Source: Streptomyces corallincola (lineage in GTDB: Bacteria > Actinomycetota > Actinomycetes > Streptomycetales > Streptomycetaceae). Taken from it: 64,000 nt of DNA. The notes beneath the pieces were generated by a model. It saw only the letters and a program-made list of their open reading frames with translations. It searched no databases and had not been told where the DNA came from. This document shows, in pieces, positions 1 to 7,945 of this stretch. Made by a program: the position numbers and the translations under genes. The stretch spans positions 281,044 through 345,043 of the forward strand of contig NZ_JAHRXF010000001.1 in NCBI RefSeq assembly GCF_019104725.1, in the 5' to 3' direction. How positions within the stretch are numbered: the first letter of the stretch is position 1; each line of letters starts with the position of its first letter.

Positions 1-83
1 TCCGGGACGAGACGGCCCCCGATGTATCCCGTACCGCCCGTCACGAGGCAGCGCAGTCCGCCCTGGGTGTCGTCGTCGCGCAT
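1..83 (-). CDS. SDR / NAD-dependent epimerase-like protein (N-terminal fragment)
   Basis: Only the first 27 codons lie in the window; the gene continues past the left edge. Read on the minus strand from the ATG at 83, the peptide contains TGGTGYIGGRLV, the glycine-rich NAD(P)-binding turn of the first beta-alpha-beta unit of SDR or atypical-SDR proteins. An AAGGG ribosome binding site lies about 9 bases upstream. It is divergent from the small gene at 422. The fragment supports a Rossmann nucleotide-binding oxidoreductase or epimerase. The substrate class (epimerase, NmrA-like or DUF2867-fused) cannot be told from this piece. Confidence 0.7.
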   Translation of the reverse strand, partial: MRDDDTQGGLRCLVTGGTGYIGGRLVP

Positions 84-135
84 CGGTCCCGCCCTTCGTC
101 GTCGTACGTCCCCGTCCTGCCGGTGGGGAAGGCTG

Positions 136-153
136 TCCGGAGAGGTCTCCGGA
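136..153. promoter_or_regulatory. 18-bp perfect inverted repeat between divergent genes
   Basis: The arms TCCGGAGA and TCTCCGGA are exact complements around a 2-base centre. The site lies 53 bases upstream of the minus-strand SDR start, in the 338-base gap before the small gene at 422, so it could be an operator for either. The rest of the gap shows repeated GTCCGG words but no convincing gene. Confidence 0.4.
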
Positions 154-421
154 GCGGTGTCCGGGGAGTGTGTCCGGGTTTCTCCCGCCCATGTCTTCCC
201 GCCGGGGACGCCGTACGGATGCGCGCCCCTCCGATGGCCCACACGCCGGGGCGCACTCCGTCACCCGACGCGACGAAGCCCGTACCGCGCGGACATGTCA
301 GCGCCGGACCAGGGCAGACGGAACGTACGGGCCGGTACGACGGCTCGGTGGACACGAGCGGGGCGGGGACCCGGAGACGGGTCCGGTCCGGTCGGCTCCG
401 GACGCAGGAGGTGCGGTCGGC

Positions 422-592
422 ATGGGTGAGAAGGTGCTGGAGCGGTTCCCGGCGGGTTCTCCGCGCGGTTCGTGGCCCGCCGAGGAGTACGCGGCGGCGC
501 GGCGCGCGGCGGGCGAACCCGCGACGGTGGTCATGGATCTGCGGTCGGACGCGTTCCTGGTCGTGGTACCCGCGCAGGACATCGACAGTTGA
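422..592 (+). CDS. small conserved-looking protein, 56 aa, function unknown
   Basis: I chose the ATG at 422 because AGGAGGTG sits at 406-413 with good spacing; longer upstream frames lack such a site and read as low-quality Arg/Gly-rich sequence. The 56-residue product is soluble and mixed in charge, with an AEEYAAARRA helix and a C-terminal strand FLVVVPAQD. There are no membrane segments or Cys pairs. I do not recognise the family. The strong ribosome binding site and biased third positions support a real gene. Confidence 0.6.
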   Translation: MGEKVLERFPAGSPRGSWPAEEYAAARRAAGEPATVVMDLRSDAFLVVVPAQDIDS

Positions 593-724
593 CGGCAGTG
601 GGCTGAACGCGGGCCGCACGGAGACGGGTTGAGAGCGGTCCGCGTCAACTCGACTCATGTGAAAGCGGGTTGAGCTCCCCGCCGTGTCGCGCCGCACTAC
701 GTCGCGCCGCGTCCCAATCCGCTC

Positions 725-1759
725 TCAGACCCTTCCCAGTGCCCCCAGATGCGCGCGCCGGGTCTCCGCCGTCTGGCCCTGCACCAGCAGGAACAGCCCT
801 TCGCGGGCGAGTCGCTGGGCGCGGCTGCGCAGGGACACGGCCCGGCCGCCGCCCGCCACCACGGCCGCGGTGGTGGCCGCGCCGAGTACGGCGTAGGCGT
901 CGGCGCGCACGGCGAGCCGCTCCTCGATGCGGGCCAGGGGTTCCGAGTGGTCGGCGAGGTCGTAGGTGTGCCGTCGTACCCCGTCCAGGCGGGCGCGCAG
1001 CGGGGTGGCGGACTCCTCGTCCAGCAGGTCGAGCGCGGCGACGGCGATCCCGAAGACCGCCGGGTTGGCGTTCAGGGTGCGCGCCCGGTCGCCCGGCGCC
1101 CAGTGCTCGTACGGGGTGCGCAGCGCGACGGCCTCCTCGGGGACCCGGAGACCGTCGAGTTCCAGCGAGACGGTGCGGGCGGCGGTGAGCGCGGCGAGGC
1201 GCATCGGCGGCGACGCGGTGAGGCCCGGCTGCTCACGGGCCGGTACGAAGGCGAACACGACGTCCCCGCCGTCCTCGACACCGGCCAGCAGCATCACGTC
1301 GTTCAGCCCCCAGCCGGTGTACCAGGGCACCGTTCCGTCGAAGCGCAGGTCCCCGCCCGCACGCCGGACGCGTACCGGTGCGCGCGGGTGGGCACGCAGA
1401 TGCGCGTACGCCACGCCCGACAGCAGCTCCCCACGCGCCAGCGGGCCCAACAGCCGCTCGCGCACTGGGAGTTCACTCTTGGCGAGGGTCTGGACGGGCG
1501 TGTGGTGCTGGGTCTGCACGAACCAGGTCGAGCAGCACGCCCCGGACAGGATCTCCGCCGTCTCGCGCAGTACGGCCGGGGGTGCGCCGGAGCCGCCGTA
1601 CGCCTCCGGTGCCACGACCCCGAGCAACCCCGACCGCTTCACCGCCTCGATGTGCGCGGCGGGCACCTCCCCCTGGTCCACCCGCTCCGCCTCCGGGGCG
1701 AGCAGATCGGCGGCGAGCCGACGGGCCTGGACGACGAGGGGGTGCTCGGTGAGGTTCAT
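725..1759 (-). CDS. acyl-CoA dehydrogenase family protein
   Basis: The 344-aa product aligns in order with flavin-dependent acyl-CoA dehydrogenases. It has an N-terminal helical domain ending LLGVVAPEAYGGSGA, a central beta domain with PWYTGWG near residue 145, and a C-terminal four-helix bundle containing RSRAQRLAREGLFLLVQGQT. These enzymes use FAD to desaturate or oxidise acyl-CoA-like thioesters, and some members act as monooxygenases or on non-CoA substrates. The protein is slightly shorter than classical members (about 380 aa), and I could not place a clear catalytic Glu, so the substrate and exact reaction are open. It is divergent from the aldo/keto reductase at 1954 across a tandem repeat. 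Confidence 0.8.
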   Translation of the reverse strand: MNLTEHPLVVQARRLAADLLAPEAERVDQGEVPAAHIEAVKRSGLLGVVAPEAYGGSGAPPAVLRETAEILSGACCSTWFVQTQHHTPVQTLAKSELPVRERLLGPLARGELLSGVAYAHLRAHPRAPVRVRRAGGDLRFDGTVPWYTGWGLNDVMLLAGVEDGGDVVFAFVPAREQPGLTASPPMRLAALTAARTVSLELDGLRVPEEAVALRTPYEHWAPGDRARTLNANPAVFGIAVAALDLLDEESATPLRARLDGVRRHTYDLADHSEPLARIEERLAVRADAYAVLGAATTAAVVAGGGRAVSLRSRAQRLAREGLFLLVQGQTAETRRAHLGALGRV

Positions 1760-1795
1760 GGGGTCGATTCTGACCTCGGACGGGACAAGGGCGCA

Positions 1796-1915
1796 GACGG
1801 GCCCCTACGGGACGGGCCCCTACGGGACGGGCCCCTACGGGACGGGCCCCTACGGGACGGGCCCCTACGGGACGGGCCCCTACGGGACGGGCCCCTACGG
1901 GACGGGCCCCTACGG
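1796..1915. repeat. perfect 15-bp tandem repeat, 8 copies
   Basis: Eight identical copies of GACGGGCCCCTACGG fill 120 bases of the 194-base intergenic space between the divergent genes starting at 1759 (minus) and 1954 (plus). Each unit contains the palindrome GGGCCC. Perfect identity of all copies points to recent slippage or expansion. The array lies where the promoters of both genes should be. Confidence 0.95.
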
Positions 1916-1953
1916 GGCGGTGACCCGGCCGCGCGCTGTGTCATCATCCGCCG

Positions 1954-2865
1954 ATGACCTCCGAAACGATCACCGCCGCCGCCTCCGGCACTGTCCGGCT
2001 CGGCGATCTCCCCGTCCACCGTCTCGGCTTCGGCGCGATGCGGCTGACCGGCAGTGCCGCCTTCCACCTCGGTACGCCCAGCGACCGCGAGCGGTCCACG
2101 GCCGTGCTGCGCCGGGCCGTGGAGCTGGGGGTGAACCACATCGACACCGCCGCCTTCTACTTCTCCTCGCTGCGCTCCGCGAACGAGCTGATCAACACCA
2201 CGCTCGCGCCGTACGCCGACGATCTGGTGATCGCCACCAAGGTCGGCCCGTTCCGGGAGTGGTCCGGTGAGTGGGGTACGTCGGCACGGCCCGAGGACCT
2301 GCGCGCGCACGTCGAGGAGAACCTGCGCCAGCTCGGCCGGGACCATCTCGACCTCGTCTATCTGCGCCGGATGCGGCAGGACTCCGTCGCGGAGCACTTC
2401 GGGGCGCTCGCGGAACTGCGGCAGGCGGGTCTGATCCGGCACCTCGGCATCTCCGAGGTACAGCCCCGGCATCTGGCCGAGGCCCTGGAGATCGCGCCCG
2501 TGGTCGCGGTGCAGAACCGGTTCGGGCTGGACGAGCACATCCCGGCGAGCGACGAACTGCTCCGGATCTGCGGGGAGTCGGGCATCGCCTTCGTGCCGTA
2601 CTACTCCCTCGCGGGCCAGGGCGGCGAGCGCGGCCCGCAGGCCGCCCGCCTCGACGCAGAGGTGGCCGCCGTGGCGCGGCGGCTGGACGCGACCCCGATG
2701 CAGGTCCGCACCGCCTGGACCCTCCACCAGGGCCCGCACGTCCTCGCCATTCCGGGCACCGGCGATCCCGGCCACCTGACCGAGAACGTCGCCGCCGGTG
2801 CGCTGCGGCTCCCGCCGGAGGAACTGGACCTGCTGAACCGGCTGCACGCACCGGCGGCCGACTGA
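1954..2865 (+). CDS. aldo/keto reductase
   Basis: The 303-aa protein is a TIM-barrel NAD(P)H-dependent oxidoreductase. It shows LGFGAMRL near residue 25, the catalytic Asp and Tyr in HIDTAAFY, and the catalytic Lys in VIATKVG. The usual barrel His is replaced by Arg in VYLRRM, as in the pyridoxal-reductase/YdbC-like branch. The C-terminal AIPGTGDPGHLTEN is the phosphate-binding loop for the nucleotide. The ATG lies just beyond the tandem repeat. The substrate cannot be inferred; small aldehydes or pyridoxal are possible. Confidence 0.85.
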   Translation: MTSETITAAASGTVRLGDLPVHRLGFGAMRLTGSAAFHLGTPSDRERSTAVLRRAVELGVNHIDTAAFYFSSLRSANELINTTLAPYADDLVIATKVGPFREWSGEWGTSARPEDLRAHVEENLRQLGRDHLDLVYLRRMRQDSVAEHFGALAELRQAGLIRHLGISEVQPRHLAEALEIAPVVAVQNRFGLDEHIPASDELLRICGESGIAFVPYYSLAGQGGERGPQAARLDAEVAAVARRLDATPMQVRTAWTLHQGPHVLAIPGTGDPGHLTENVAAGALRLPPEELDLLNRLHAPAAD

Positions 2866-2923
2866 GGCAACGGGGCCCCAGGGGCCGGAGTCCGCGCCGC
2901 CCGCGTCCTGCCGCGCCGCCCGA

Positions 2924-2937
2924 CTACACTCGCGTAG
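2924..2937. promoter_or_regulatory. putative BlaI-family operator
   Basis: CTACACTCGCGTAG is an imperfect palindrome (arms CTACAC and GCGTAG, 5 of 6 pairs) 51 bases upstream of the repressor start. BlaI/MecI-type repressors bind dyads built on TACA and TGTA words, so autoregulation is a reasonable inference. Confidence 0.45.
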
Positions 2938-2987
2938 ACGGTCCGTCGTGCGGCGGTGCCGACGAGGACGGGATGAGGGACGTTCCC

Positions 2988-3359
2988 ATGAGCGAGGCCA
3001 AGGACGAGCGGCGGCCGGCCGGTGAGCTGGAGGCGAGTGTCCTGGCCGCGCTGTGGGCGGCGGGCGGCCCCCAGACGGTCGGCCAGGTCCGGAAGAGCCT
3101 CGGCACCGGTCTGGCCCGTACGACGGTGACCACCATCCTGACCCGGCTGCACGACAAGGGCATGGTCGAGCGCAGCCGCGAGGGGCGCGGGTTCGCCTAC
3201 GCCCCGCTCCAGGACGCGCAGGGCATCACCGCCCGCCGGATGCACACCGAACTCGACCGGGACAGCGACCGCGAGACCGTCCTCGCCCGCTTCGTCGCCC
3301 AGCTCAGCCCCGACGACGAACGCGTGCTCCGGGACCTCCTCGAAGCGGACGGCGCATGA
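2988..3359 (+). CDS. BlaI/MecI/CopY-family transcriptional repressor
   Basis: The 123-aa protein opens with the conserved start of BlaI winged helices (GELEASVLAALWA) and continues with a recognition helix region ARTTVTTILTRLHDKGMVER and the wing GRGFAYAP; the C-terminal helices would form the dimer. In this family the repressor is inactivated by proteolysis or by a ligand. The gene overlaps the M56 peptidase by 4 bases (ATGA), the classical BlaI-BlaR-like arrangement, so the two probably form a sensor-protease/repressor pair. An in-frame ATG at 2973 is an alternative start. Confidence 0.9.
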   Translation: MSEAKDERRPAGELEASVLAALWAAGGPQTVGQVRKSLGTGLARTTVTTILTRLHDKGMVERSREGRGFAYAPLQDAQGITARRMHTELDRDSDRETVLARFVAQLSPDDERVLRDLLEADGA

Positions 3360-4288
3360 CCGCCCTGCTGGTGCTGCCGCTGCTGCTGCCGTTCGCCCTG
3401 CCCGCGCTGGCCCGGCGGGCGCTCGGCCGACTCGCCCCCGCCACCGCGCTGTGGGCGGTCACCGGGTGCGCGGTCGCGCTGGCCTGCTGCTCGCTCGCCG
3501 CGTTCGGCGCGCTCGCCCTGGTCGGCCTGCTGAAACTGCCCGTGCTCGCCTCGCTCGGCGAACTCACGCACCCGCTGCGCACCGCCTCCGGCCTCGTCGT
3601 CCTGCCCACGGCCGTGACCGGCGCGGCCATGCTCGCGCTGAGCTGCGGAACCCTCCTCCGCTCGGTCGTGCGCCAGGCCCGCGCGCTGCGTGCCGCCCGC
3701 GCCGAGGCCGGGGGCGCGGCCGTCGCCGGGGACCTGTGCGTGGTGGACGCGCCCGGCGCCGACGCCTACGCGCTGCCCGGCCGTCCGCACCGCGTGGTCG
3801 TCACCACCGGCATGCTGCGCGCCCTGGACGGCCCCGAGCGCGAGGCGCTGTTCGCCCACGAACGCGCCCACAACGCGGGCGGTCACCACTGGTTCCTGGC
3901 CGCCGCCGAACTCGCCGCCCACTGCCATCCGGCGCTCCGCCCGGTCCGCGCCACCGTCCGGCTCGCGGCCGAACGCGCCGCCGACGAGGCCGCCGCCCGG
4001 CGCACCGGGGACCGGCGGGTACTGGCCCGTGCCATCGCCCGTGCCGCACTGGCCGCCCCGTCGAGCCCCGGAGCACGCCCCGGCTTCGCCGCCGCCGCGA
4101 CCACCGGGCCCGTTCCGGCCCGTGTCCACGCCCTCCTTGAGGCCCCCGGGCCGCCCGCCCGCGCCGGGCGCCGCGCCGCCACGGCCCTGCTGGTCGTCTG
4201 CGCGGCCGTCTCGGGGTTCGCTGCCGTGTCCGGTACCGCCGACTTCCACCACCGGGTCGAGGTGGCCCAGGGGGAAGCGCGGCCCTGA
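3356..4288 (+). CDS. M56-family membrane metallopeptidase (BlaR1/HtpX-like)
   Basis: The 310-aa protein has hydrophobic segments at about residues 1-20, 30-60 and 75-100, a soluble zinc-protease core, and a final membrane span near residues 285-300. HERAH at residues 168-172 is the HExxH zinc site, facing the cytosol in this family. Start and upstream stop overlap as ATGA, implying translational coupling with the repressor. There is no penicillin-binding sensor domain, so this is the short M56 form common in actinobacteria; its inducing signal is unknown and beta-lactam sensing should not be assumed. Confidence 0.88.
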   Translation: MTALLVLPLLLPFALPALARRALGRLAPATALWAVTGCAVALACCSLAAFGALALVGLLKLPVLASLGELTHPLRTASGLVVLPTAVTGAAMLALSCGTLLRSVVRQARALRAARAEAGGAAVAGDLCVVDAPGADAYALPGRPHRVVVTTGMLRALDGPEREALFAHERAHNAGGHHWFLAAAELAAHCHPALRPVRATVRLAAERAADEAAARRTGDRRVLARAIARAALAAPSSPGARPGFAAAATTGPVPARVHALLEAPGPPARAGRRAATALLVVCAAVSGFAAVSGTADFHHRVEVAQGEARP

Positions 4289-4532
4289 GGCCAGGCCGGT
4301 GCGAGCGGGGCCCGGGCGTGCCGGGTGGTGTCGGTGTGGCTGGTGCGGTCGCGCCGCCGACGCCGTTCCCCGAAGCGCCGGTGTGCCGTGGATCGTTCCG
4401 CGCACACCGCACGCCCGGAACGTGGCCCTGGACACCGCCGGTGCGCGGAGCCGTCGTACGCCCGCGGTGACCCTTCGTCCCCGCGCCACCCACCCGTCAT
4501 CCCCGTCTCGGCGGAGGGGACTGGCATCCGTC

Positions 4533-4550
4533 AGGTTTTACGTATAACCT
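4533..4550. promoter_or_regulatory. 18-bp palindrome overlapping a TATAAC -10-like box
   Basis: AGGTTTTACGTATAACCT pairs at 8 of 9 positions and contains TATAAC, a good -10 hexamer, 34 bases before the VOC start. It is the AT-richest spot in the preceding 295-base gap, which otherwise shows no gene. It is probably an operator over the promoter of the VOC-add pair. Confidence 0.5.
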
Positions 4551-4583
4551 CACCCGCTAACCGCCCACCGGAAGGCCCTCCCC

Positions 4584-4979
4584 GTGCGTCGCATCCCCCT
4601 GGTCACCCTCCTCGTCAGCGAGTACGACGAGGCCGTCCGCTTCTACACCGAGGCCCTCGGGTTCCGGCTCGCGGCGGACGAGACGCGGGCGGACGGGACG
4701 CGGTGGGTCGTGGTGGAACCCGGACCGGAGCAGGGCGGGACCGGGCTGCTGCTGGCCCGCGCGAAGAACGACGACCAGCGCGCCCGCGTCGGGGACCAGA
4801 CCGGCGGCCGGGTCGGGTTCTTCCTGCACACCGACGACTTCGCCCGCGACCACGCCCGGATGACCGCCGCCGGTGTGACCTTCCTGGAGGCACCGCGCCA
4901 CGAGCCGTACGGCTCCGTCGCCGTCTTCGAGGACCTCTACGGCAACCGCTGGGACCTGCTCCAGCCCGCCGACCGCTGA
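4584..4979 (+). CDS. VOC-family (glyoxalase/bleomycin-resistance fold) protein
   Basis: The 131-aa protein has the two beta-alpha-beta-beta-beta halves of a vicinal-oxygen-chelate fold: [22 protein letters not shown] at the start and [32 protein letters not shown] at the end. I chose the GTG start from GGAAGG 9 bases upstream. No partner indicates a substrate. It is 40 bases ahead of adenosine deaminase on the same strand and probably co-transcribed. VOC proteins can be lyases, dioxygenases or drug-binding proteins, and the metal ligands were not assigned with confidence. Confidence 0.8.
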   Translation: MRRIPLVTLLVSEYDEAVRFYTEALGFRLAADETRADGTRWVVVEPGPEQGGTGLLLARAKNDDQRARVGDQTGGRVGFFLHTDDFARDHARMTAAGVTFLEAPRHEPYGSVAVFEDLYGNRWDLLQPADR

Positions 4980-5019
4980 CCCGCACCACGCCCGACGACC
5001 GCCGAGGAACGACACACAC

Positions 5020-6084
5020 ATGACCGCGCCCCGTATCGACACCGAGACCCTCCGCCGACTGCCCAAGGCCGTCCTGCACGACCACCTCGACGGCGGGCTG
5101 CGCCCCGCGACCGTGGTGGAACTGTCCGCGGAGATCGGGCACACCCTGCCGACCACCGACCCCGACGCGCTCGCCGCGTGGTATGTCGAGGCCGCCAACT
5201 CCGGCGACCTGGTCCGCTACATAGCCACCTTCGAGCACACCCTCGCCGTCATGCAGTCCCGCGAGGGCCTGCTGCGCACCGCCGAGGAGTACGTCCTCGA
5301 CCTCGCCGCCGACGGGGTCGTCTACGCCGAGACGCGCTACGCCCCCGAGCTGATGGTGAACGGCGGGCTGACGCTGAACGAGGTCGTGGAGACCGTGCAG
5401 GAGGGGCTGGCCGCCGGTATGGCCAAGGCCGCCGCCGCGGGCACCCCCGTCCGGGTGGGCACCCTGCTCTGCGGGATGCGGATGTTCGACCGGGTCGGTG
5501 AGGCCGCCGGGCTCGCCGTGACGTACCGGGACTCCGGTGTCGTCGGCTTCGACATCGCGGGCGCCGAGGACGGGTTCCCGCCCGCCGACCACCTCGCCGC
5601 GTTCGAGCACCTGCGCCGCGAGAGCGTTCCGTTCACCATCCACGCGGGGGAGGCGCACGGCCTGCCCAGCATCCACCAGGCGCTCCAGGTCTGCGGCGCC
5701 CAGCGGATCGGCCACGGCGTCCGCATCACCGAGGACATCGTGGACGGCAAGCTCGGGCGGCTCGCCGGGTGGGTCCGCGACCGCCGGGTCCCGCTGGAGA
5801 TGTGCCCCACCTCCAACCTCCAGACCGGCTGCGCCACCTCCATCGCCGAGCACCCCATCACCGCGCTGAAGGACCTCGGCTTCCGGGTCACCCTCAACAC
5901 CGACAACCGGCTGGTGTCCGGCACCACCATGACCCGCGAGATGTCCCTGCTGGTCGAGGAGGCCGGCTGGACCCTGGACGACCTGCGCACGGTCACACTG
6001 AACGCCGTCAAGAGCGCGTTCATCCCCTTCGACGAGCGCAACGCCCTCGTCGCGGACGTGATCCTGCCCGGTTACGCGGGCTGA
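5020..6084 (+). CDS. add: adenosine deaminase
   Basis: The 354-aa protein is a metal-dependent amidohydrolase that converts adenosine to inosine in purine salvage. The zinc ligands His20 and His22 lie in HDHLDG, followed by His208 and catalytic Glu211 in HAGEAHG, His232 in GHG, and Asp295 in NTDNR. The usual DD pair reads DN here, which I recall as normal for actinobacterial add proteins. [10 protein letters not shown] is also conserved. Length is typical (about 340-360). It sits in an apparent operon behind the VOC gene. Confidence 0.95.
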   Translation: MTAPRIDTETLRRLPKAVLHDHLDGGLRPATVVELSAEIGHTLPTTDPDALAAWYVEAANSGDLVRYIATFEHTLAVMQSREGLLRTAEEYVLDLAADGVVYAETRYAPELMVNGGLTLNEVVETVQEGLAAGMAKAAAAGTPVRVGTLLCGMRMFDRVGEAAGLAVTYRDSGVVGFDIAGAEDGFPPADHLAAFEHLRRESVPFTIHAGEAHGLPSIHQALQVCGAQRIGHGVRITEDIVDGKLGRLAGWVRDRRVPLEMCPTSNLQTGCATSIAEHPITALKDLGFRVTLNTDNRLVSGTTMTREMSLLVEEAGWTLDDLRTVTLNAVKSAFIPFDERNALVADVILPGYAG

Positions 6085-6129
6085 GTCCGCTCCGCGCGGT
6101 ATGTACGGGGCTTGTGGTGCGGGCCCGCC

Positions 6130-6639
6130 TCAGGCGTTCTGCACCAGTCCCCGTACGTACGCCGCCTGGCCCGCGTGCTGGAGGTCGTCGGACAGGACGC
6201 TGACCAGGCGGACGCCCAGGGTGACCGGGGGGTCCCAGCGGTCGTCCACGATCTTGTCCAGGTCCTGCGCGGTGAGGGTGCGCAGGGCGCCGAGTGTCTG
6301 CTCGTGCACGGCGTCGTAGTACCCCGTCAGCAGGTCCGCCGAGGCGACGCGGACCTTGGCGACCTGGGCGGGGGAGTGACCGTAGCCGGTGTCGTCGGGG
6401 GGCAGGTCCAGGGCGAAACGCTGCTGCCATCCGCCGGTGTGCCAGATCTGGTCCAGACCGAAGGCGTCCGCGACGTGGTCGTCCTGGACGCGGGTCAGAT
6501 GCCAGATCAGCCAGGCGGGGGAGTTCGCCTCCGGCAGGGGGCGGTGGTGGAGGCCGTCCGGGTCCAGGTCGTCCAGGGCCGCGTGGACCTCTTCCTGGAC
6601 GCGGCCGAAGCCGTCGATGAGGATGTCCTTTTCTCGCAT
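6130..6639 (-). CDS. DinB/DUF664-family (mycothiol-transferase-like) protein
   Basis: The 169-aa four-helix-bundle protein starts MREKDILIDGFGRVQEEVHAA and carries the DinB-type metal His positions, one in LIWHLTRVQDDH and one in LQHAGQAAYVRG near the C terminus. In actinobacteria this fold is found in mycothiol-dependent S-transferases and related enzymes, which suggests a thiol-transfer or detoxification role. It is convergent with add and has no functional partner next to it. The substrate is unknown. Confidence 0.82.
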   Translation of the reverse strand: MREKDILIDGFGRVQEEVHAALDDLDPDGLHHRPLPEANSPAWLIWHLTRVQDDHVADAFGLDQIWHTGGWQQRFALDLPPDDTGYGHSPAQVAKVRVASADLLTGYYDAVHEQTLGALRTLTAQDLDKIVDDRWDPPVTLGVRLVSVLSDDLQHAGQAAYVRGLVQNA

Positions 6640-6732
6640 GGGGTCACTCTCGCGTATCGCCTGCGGCGGCGCTCGGAGAATCGGGGGCGGGGCGTCCGGG
6701 GGCGTGGTCGTCCGCCGGTGCGTGGTGGTTGG

Positions 6733-6904
6733 CCGCGCCGTTCCCCGCGCCTCTTCGGGGAGTCTGTGCGGGGCACTGTGCCGGGTGGACCTTGGCTTTT
6801 GCTGGTCGCGCGGTTCCCCGCGCCCCTTCGGGGAGTCTTCGTCCGGCCCCGGCCCCAGCCCCGTGACACCTTGACCTGGCTTTTGCTCGGCACGCCGTTC
6901 CCCG
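6733..6904. repeat. Streptomyces-type dispersed GTTCCCCGCGCC repeat, 2 full and 1 partial copy
   Basis: GCGCCGTTCCCCGCGCCTCT with TTCGGGGAGTCT (6735-6764) is repeated at 6807-6838, and CTTGGCTTTTGCTGGTCGCG before the second copy recurs near 6876-6899 with a truncated GTTCCCCG. The CCCC...TTCGGGG part can form a hairpin, so the block may act as a terminator or processing site between the DinB-like gene and the upstream LysR gene (both minus strand). Such GTTCCCCGCGCC elements are scattered in Streptomyces genomes. Confidence 0.75.
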
Positions 6905-6912
6905 TGGTCACC

Positions 6913-7788
6913 TTATGGGGTCAGGAGGTCCACCAGGGCTCGGGCCGCGGGGCTGGTGGCGCGGTCGGGGGGGAGGAGGACGACGGTCTCGTAGTCGGCC
7001 TCGGGGGACTCCTTGATGGGGAGGGCGGTCAGGGAGGGCCGCTTGTGGCGGAAGTGGCGGGGGACGACGGCGATCCCGAGGTTCTCGTCCACCAGGTCCA
7101 GGAGGCTGTGGACGTCGTTGACCTCCAGGGCGACGGTGCGGCGGATTCCGGCGGCGTCGAAGGCCGCGTCGGTCGCGCGGCGAGGCCCCCAGTCGGGGTG
7201 GAAGTCCACGAAGACCTCGCCCGCCAGGTCCTCCGGGGTGAGTACCGCGCCGGTGGCCGCCAGCCGGTGGCTGGGGTGGCAGAGGACCGTCATCGGCTCG
7301 CCCGTCAGCGGCACCGTGCGCAACTGGTCCCCGTCGGCCGGGATGCGGTAGGCGAACGCCAGGTCCAGCCGTCCGGCCGCGACCTCCTCCGCGAGCGCCC
7401 CCGAACCCGCCTGGCGCAGCCGGATCTCCACGTCCGGATGGCGTCGCCGGAACGCCGCGAGCAGCCGGGCCACGTTCACCCCGGCGATGCACTGCTCGGT
7501 GCCCACCGCCAGGGTGCCGCGCAGGACGCCCTGCACCGCCGCCACCGCCTCGTGCGCCGACCTGACCTGGGCCAGGATGCGCTCCGCCTCCGCCAGCAGC
7601 GCCCGGCCCGCCTCGGTGAGCGTCACCCGCCGGGTCGTCCGCACGAACAGCGGCGCCCGCAGCTCCCGCTCCAGCGCGCGGATCGACGCCGACAGACCCG
7701 ACTGGGACACCATCAGCCGCTCGGCGGCCCGGGTGAAGTGCTGGTCCTCGGCGACGGCGACGAAGTGCTGGAGATGACGCAGTTCCAT
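6913..7788 (-). CDS. LysR-family transcriptional regulator
   Basis: The 291-aa protein starts MELRHLQHFVAVAEDQHFTRAAERL, a textbook LysR helix-turn-helix, with SQSGLSASIRALERELRAPLFVRT completing it by residue 50. The rest is a periplasmic-binding-like effector domain. It is divergent from the aldo/keto reductase at 7946 (158 bases apart), the usual arrangement for a LysR regulator and its target. The intergenic AATC-N6-GATT at 7810-7823, a T-N11-A-type dyad, is a candidate binding site. The effector is unknown. Confidence 0.9.
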   Translation of the reverse strand: MELRHLQHFVAVAEDQHFTRAAERLMVSQSGLSASIRALERELRAPLFVRTTRRVTLTEAGRALLAEAERILAQVRSAHEAVAAVQGVLRGTLAVGTEQCIAGVNVARLLAAFRRRHPDVEIRLRQAGSGALAEEVAAGRLDLAFAYRIPADGDQLRTVPLTGEPMTVLCHPSHRLAATGAVLTPEDLAGEVFVDFHPDWGPRRATDAAFDAAGIRRTVALEVNDVHSLLDLVDENLGIAVVPRHFRHKRPSLTALPIKESPEADYETVVLLPPDRATSPAARALVDLLTP

Positions 7789-7809
7789 GATTCAGCAGCC
7801 TATCCGCAC

Positions 7810-7823
7810 AATCGCATCGGATT
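7810..7823. promoter_or_regulatory. candidate LysR-type binding dyad
   Basis: AATCGCATCGGATT has complementary AATC and GATT ends around six bases and lies 22 bases upstream of the LysR start, within the shared divergent promoter region. This is a short motif, so the call rests mainly on position. Confidence 0.35.
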
Positions 7824-7945
7824 CTCCTGTTGGACCACTGCACCCCGCCCGGTGAAGAGTGGGGTCGGTGCTCCTGTGGCCGTGTGCCGTATGACGTATG
7901 CGGCCGGGAGCCTGGACTGCCTGTGCCAACCCCTCTGGAGTCGCG

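Noticed and set aside
966..2270. Long plus-strand frame with (GPYGT)n collagen-like repeats
   Set aside because: It is the minisatellite translated in the wrong context; it runs opposite the acyl-CoA dehydrogenase and through the intergenic gap, with no ribosome binding site or domain.
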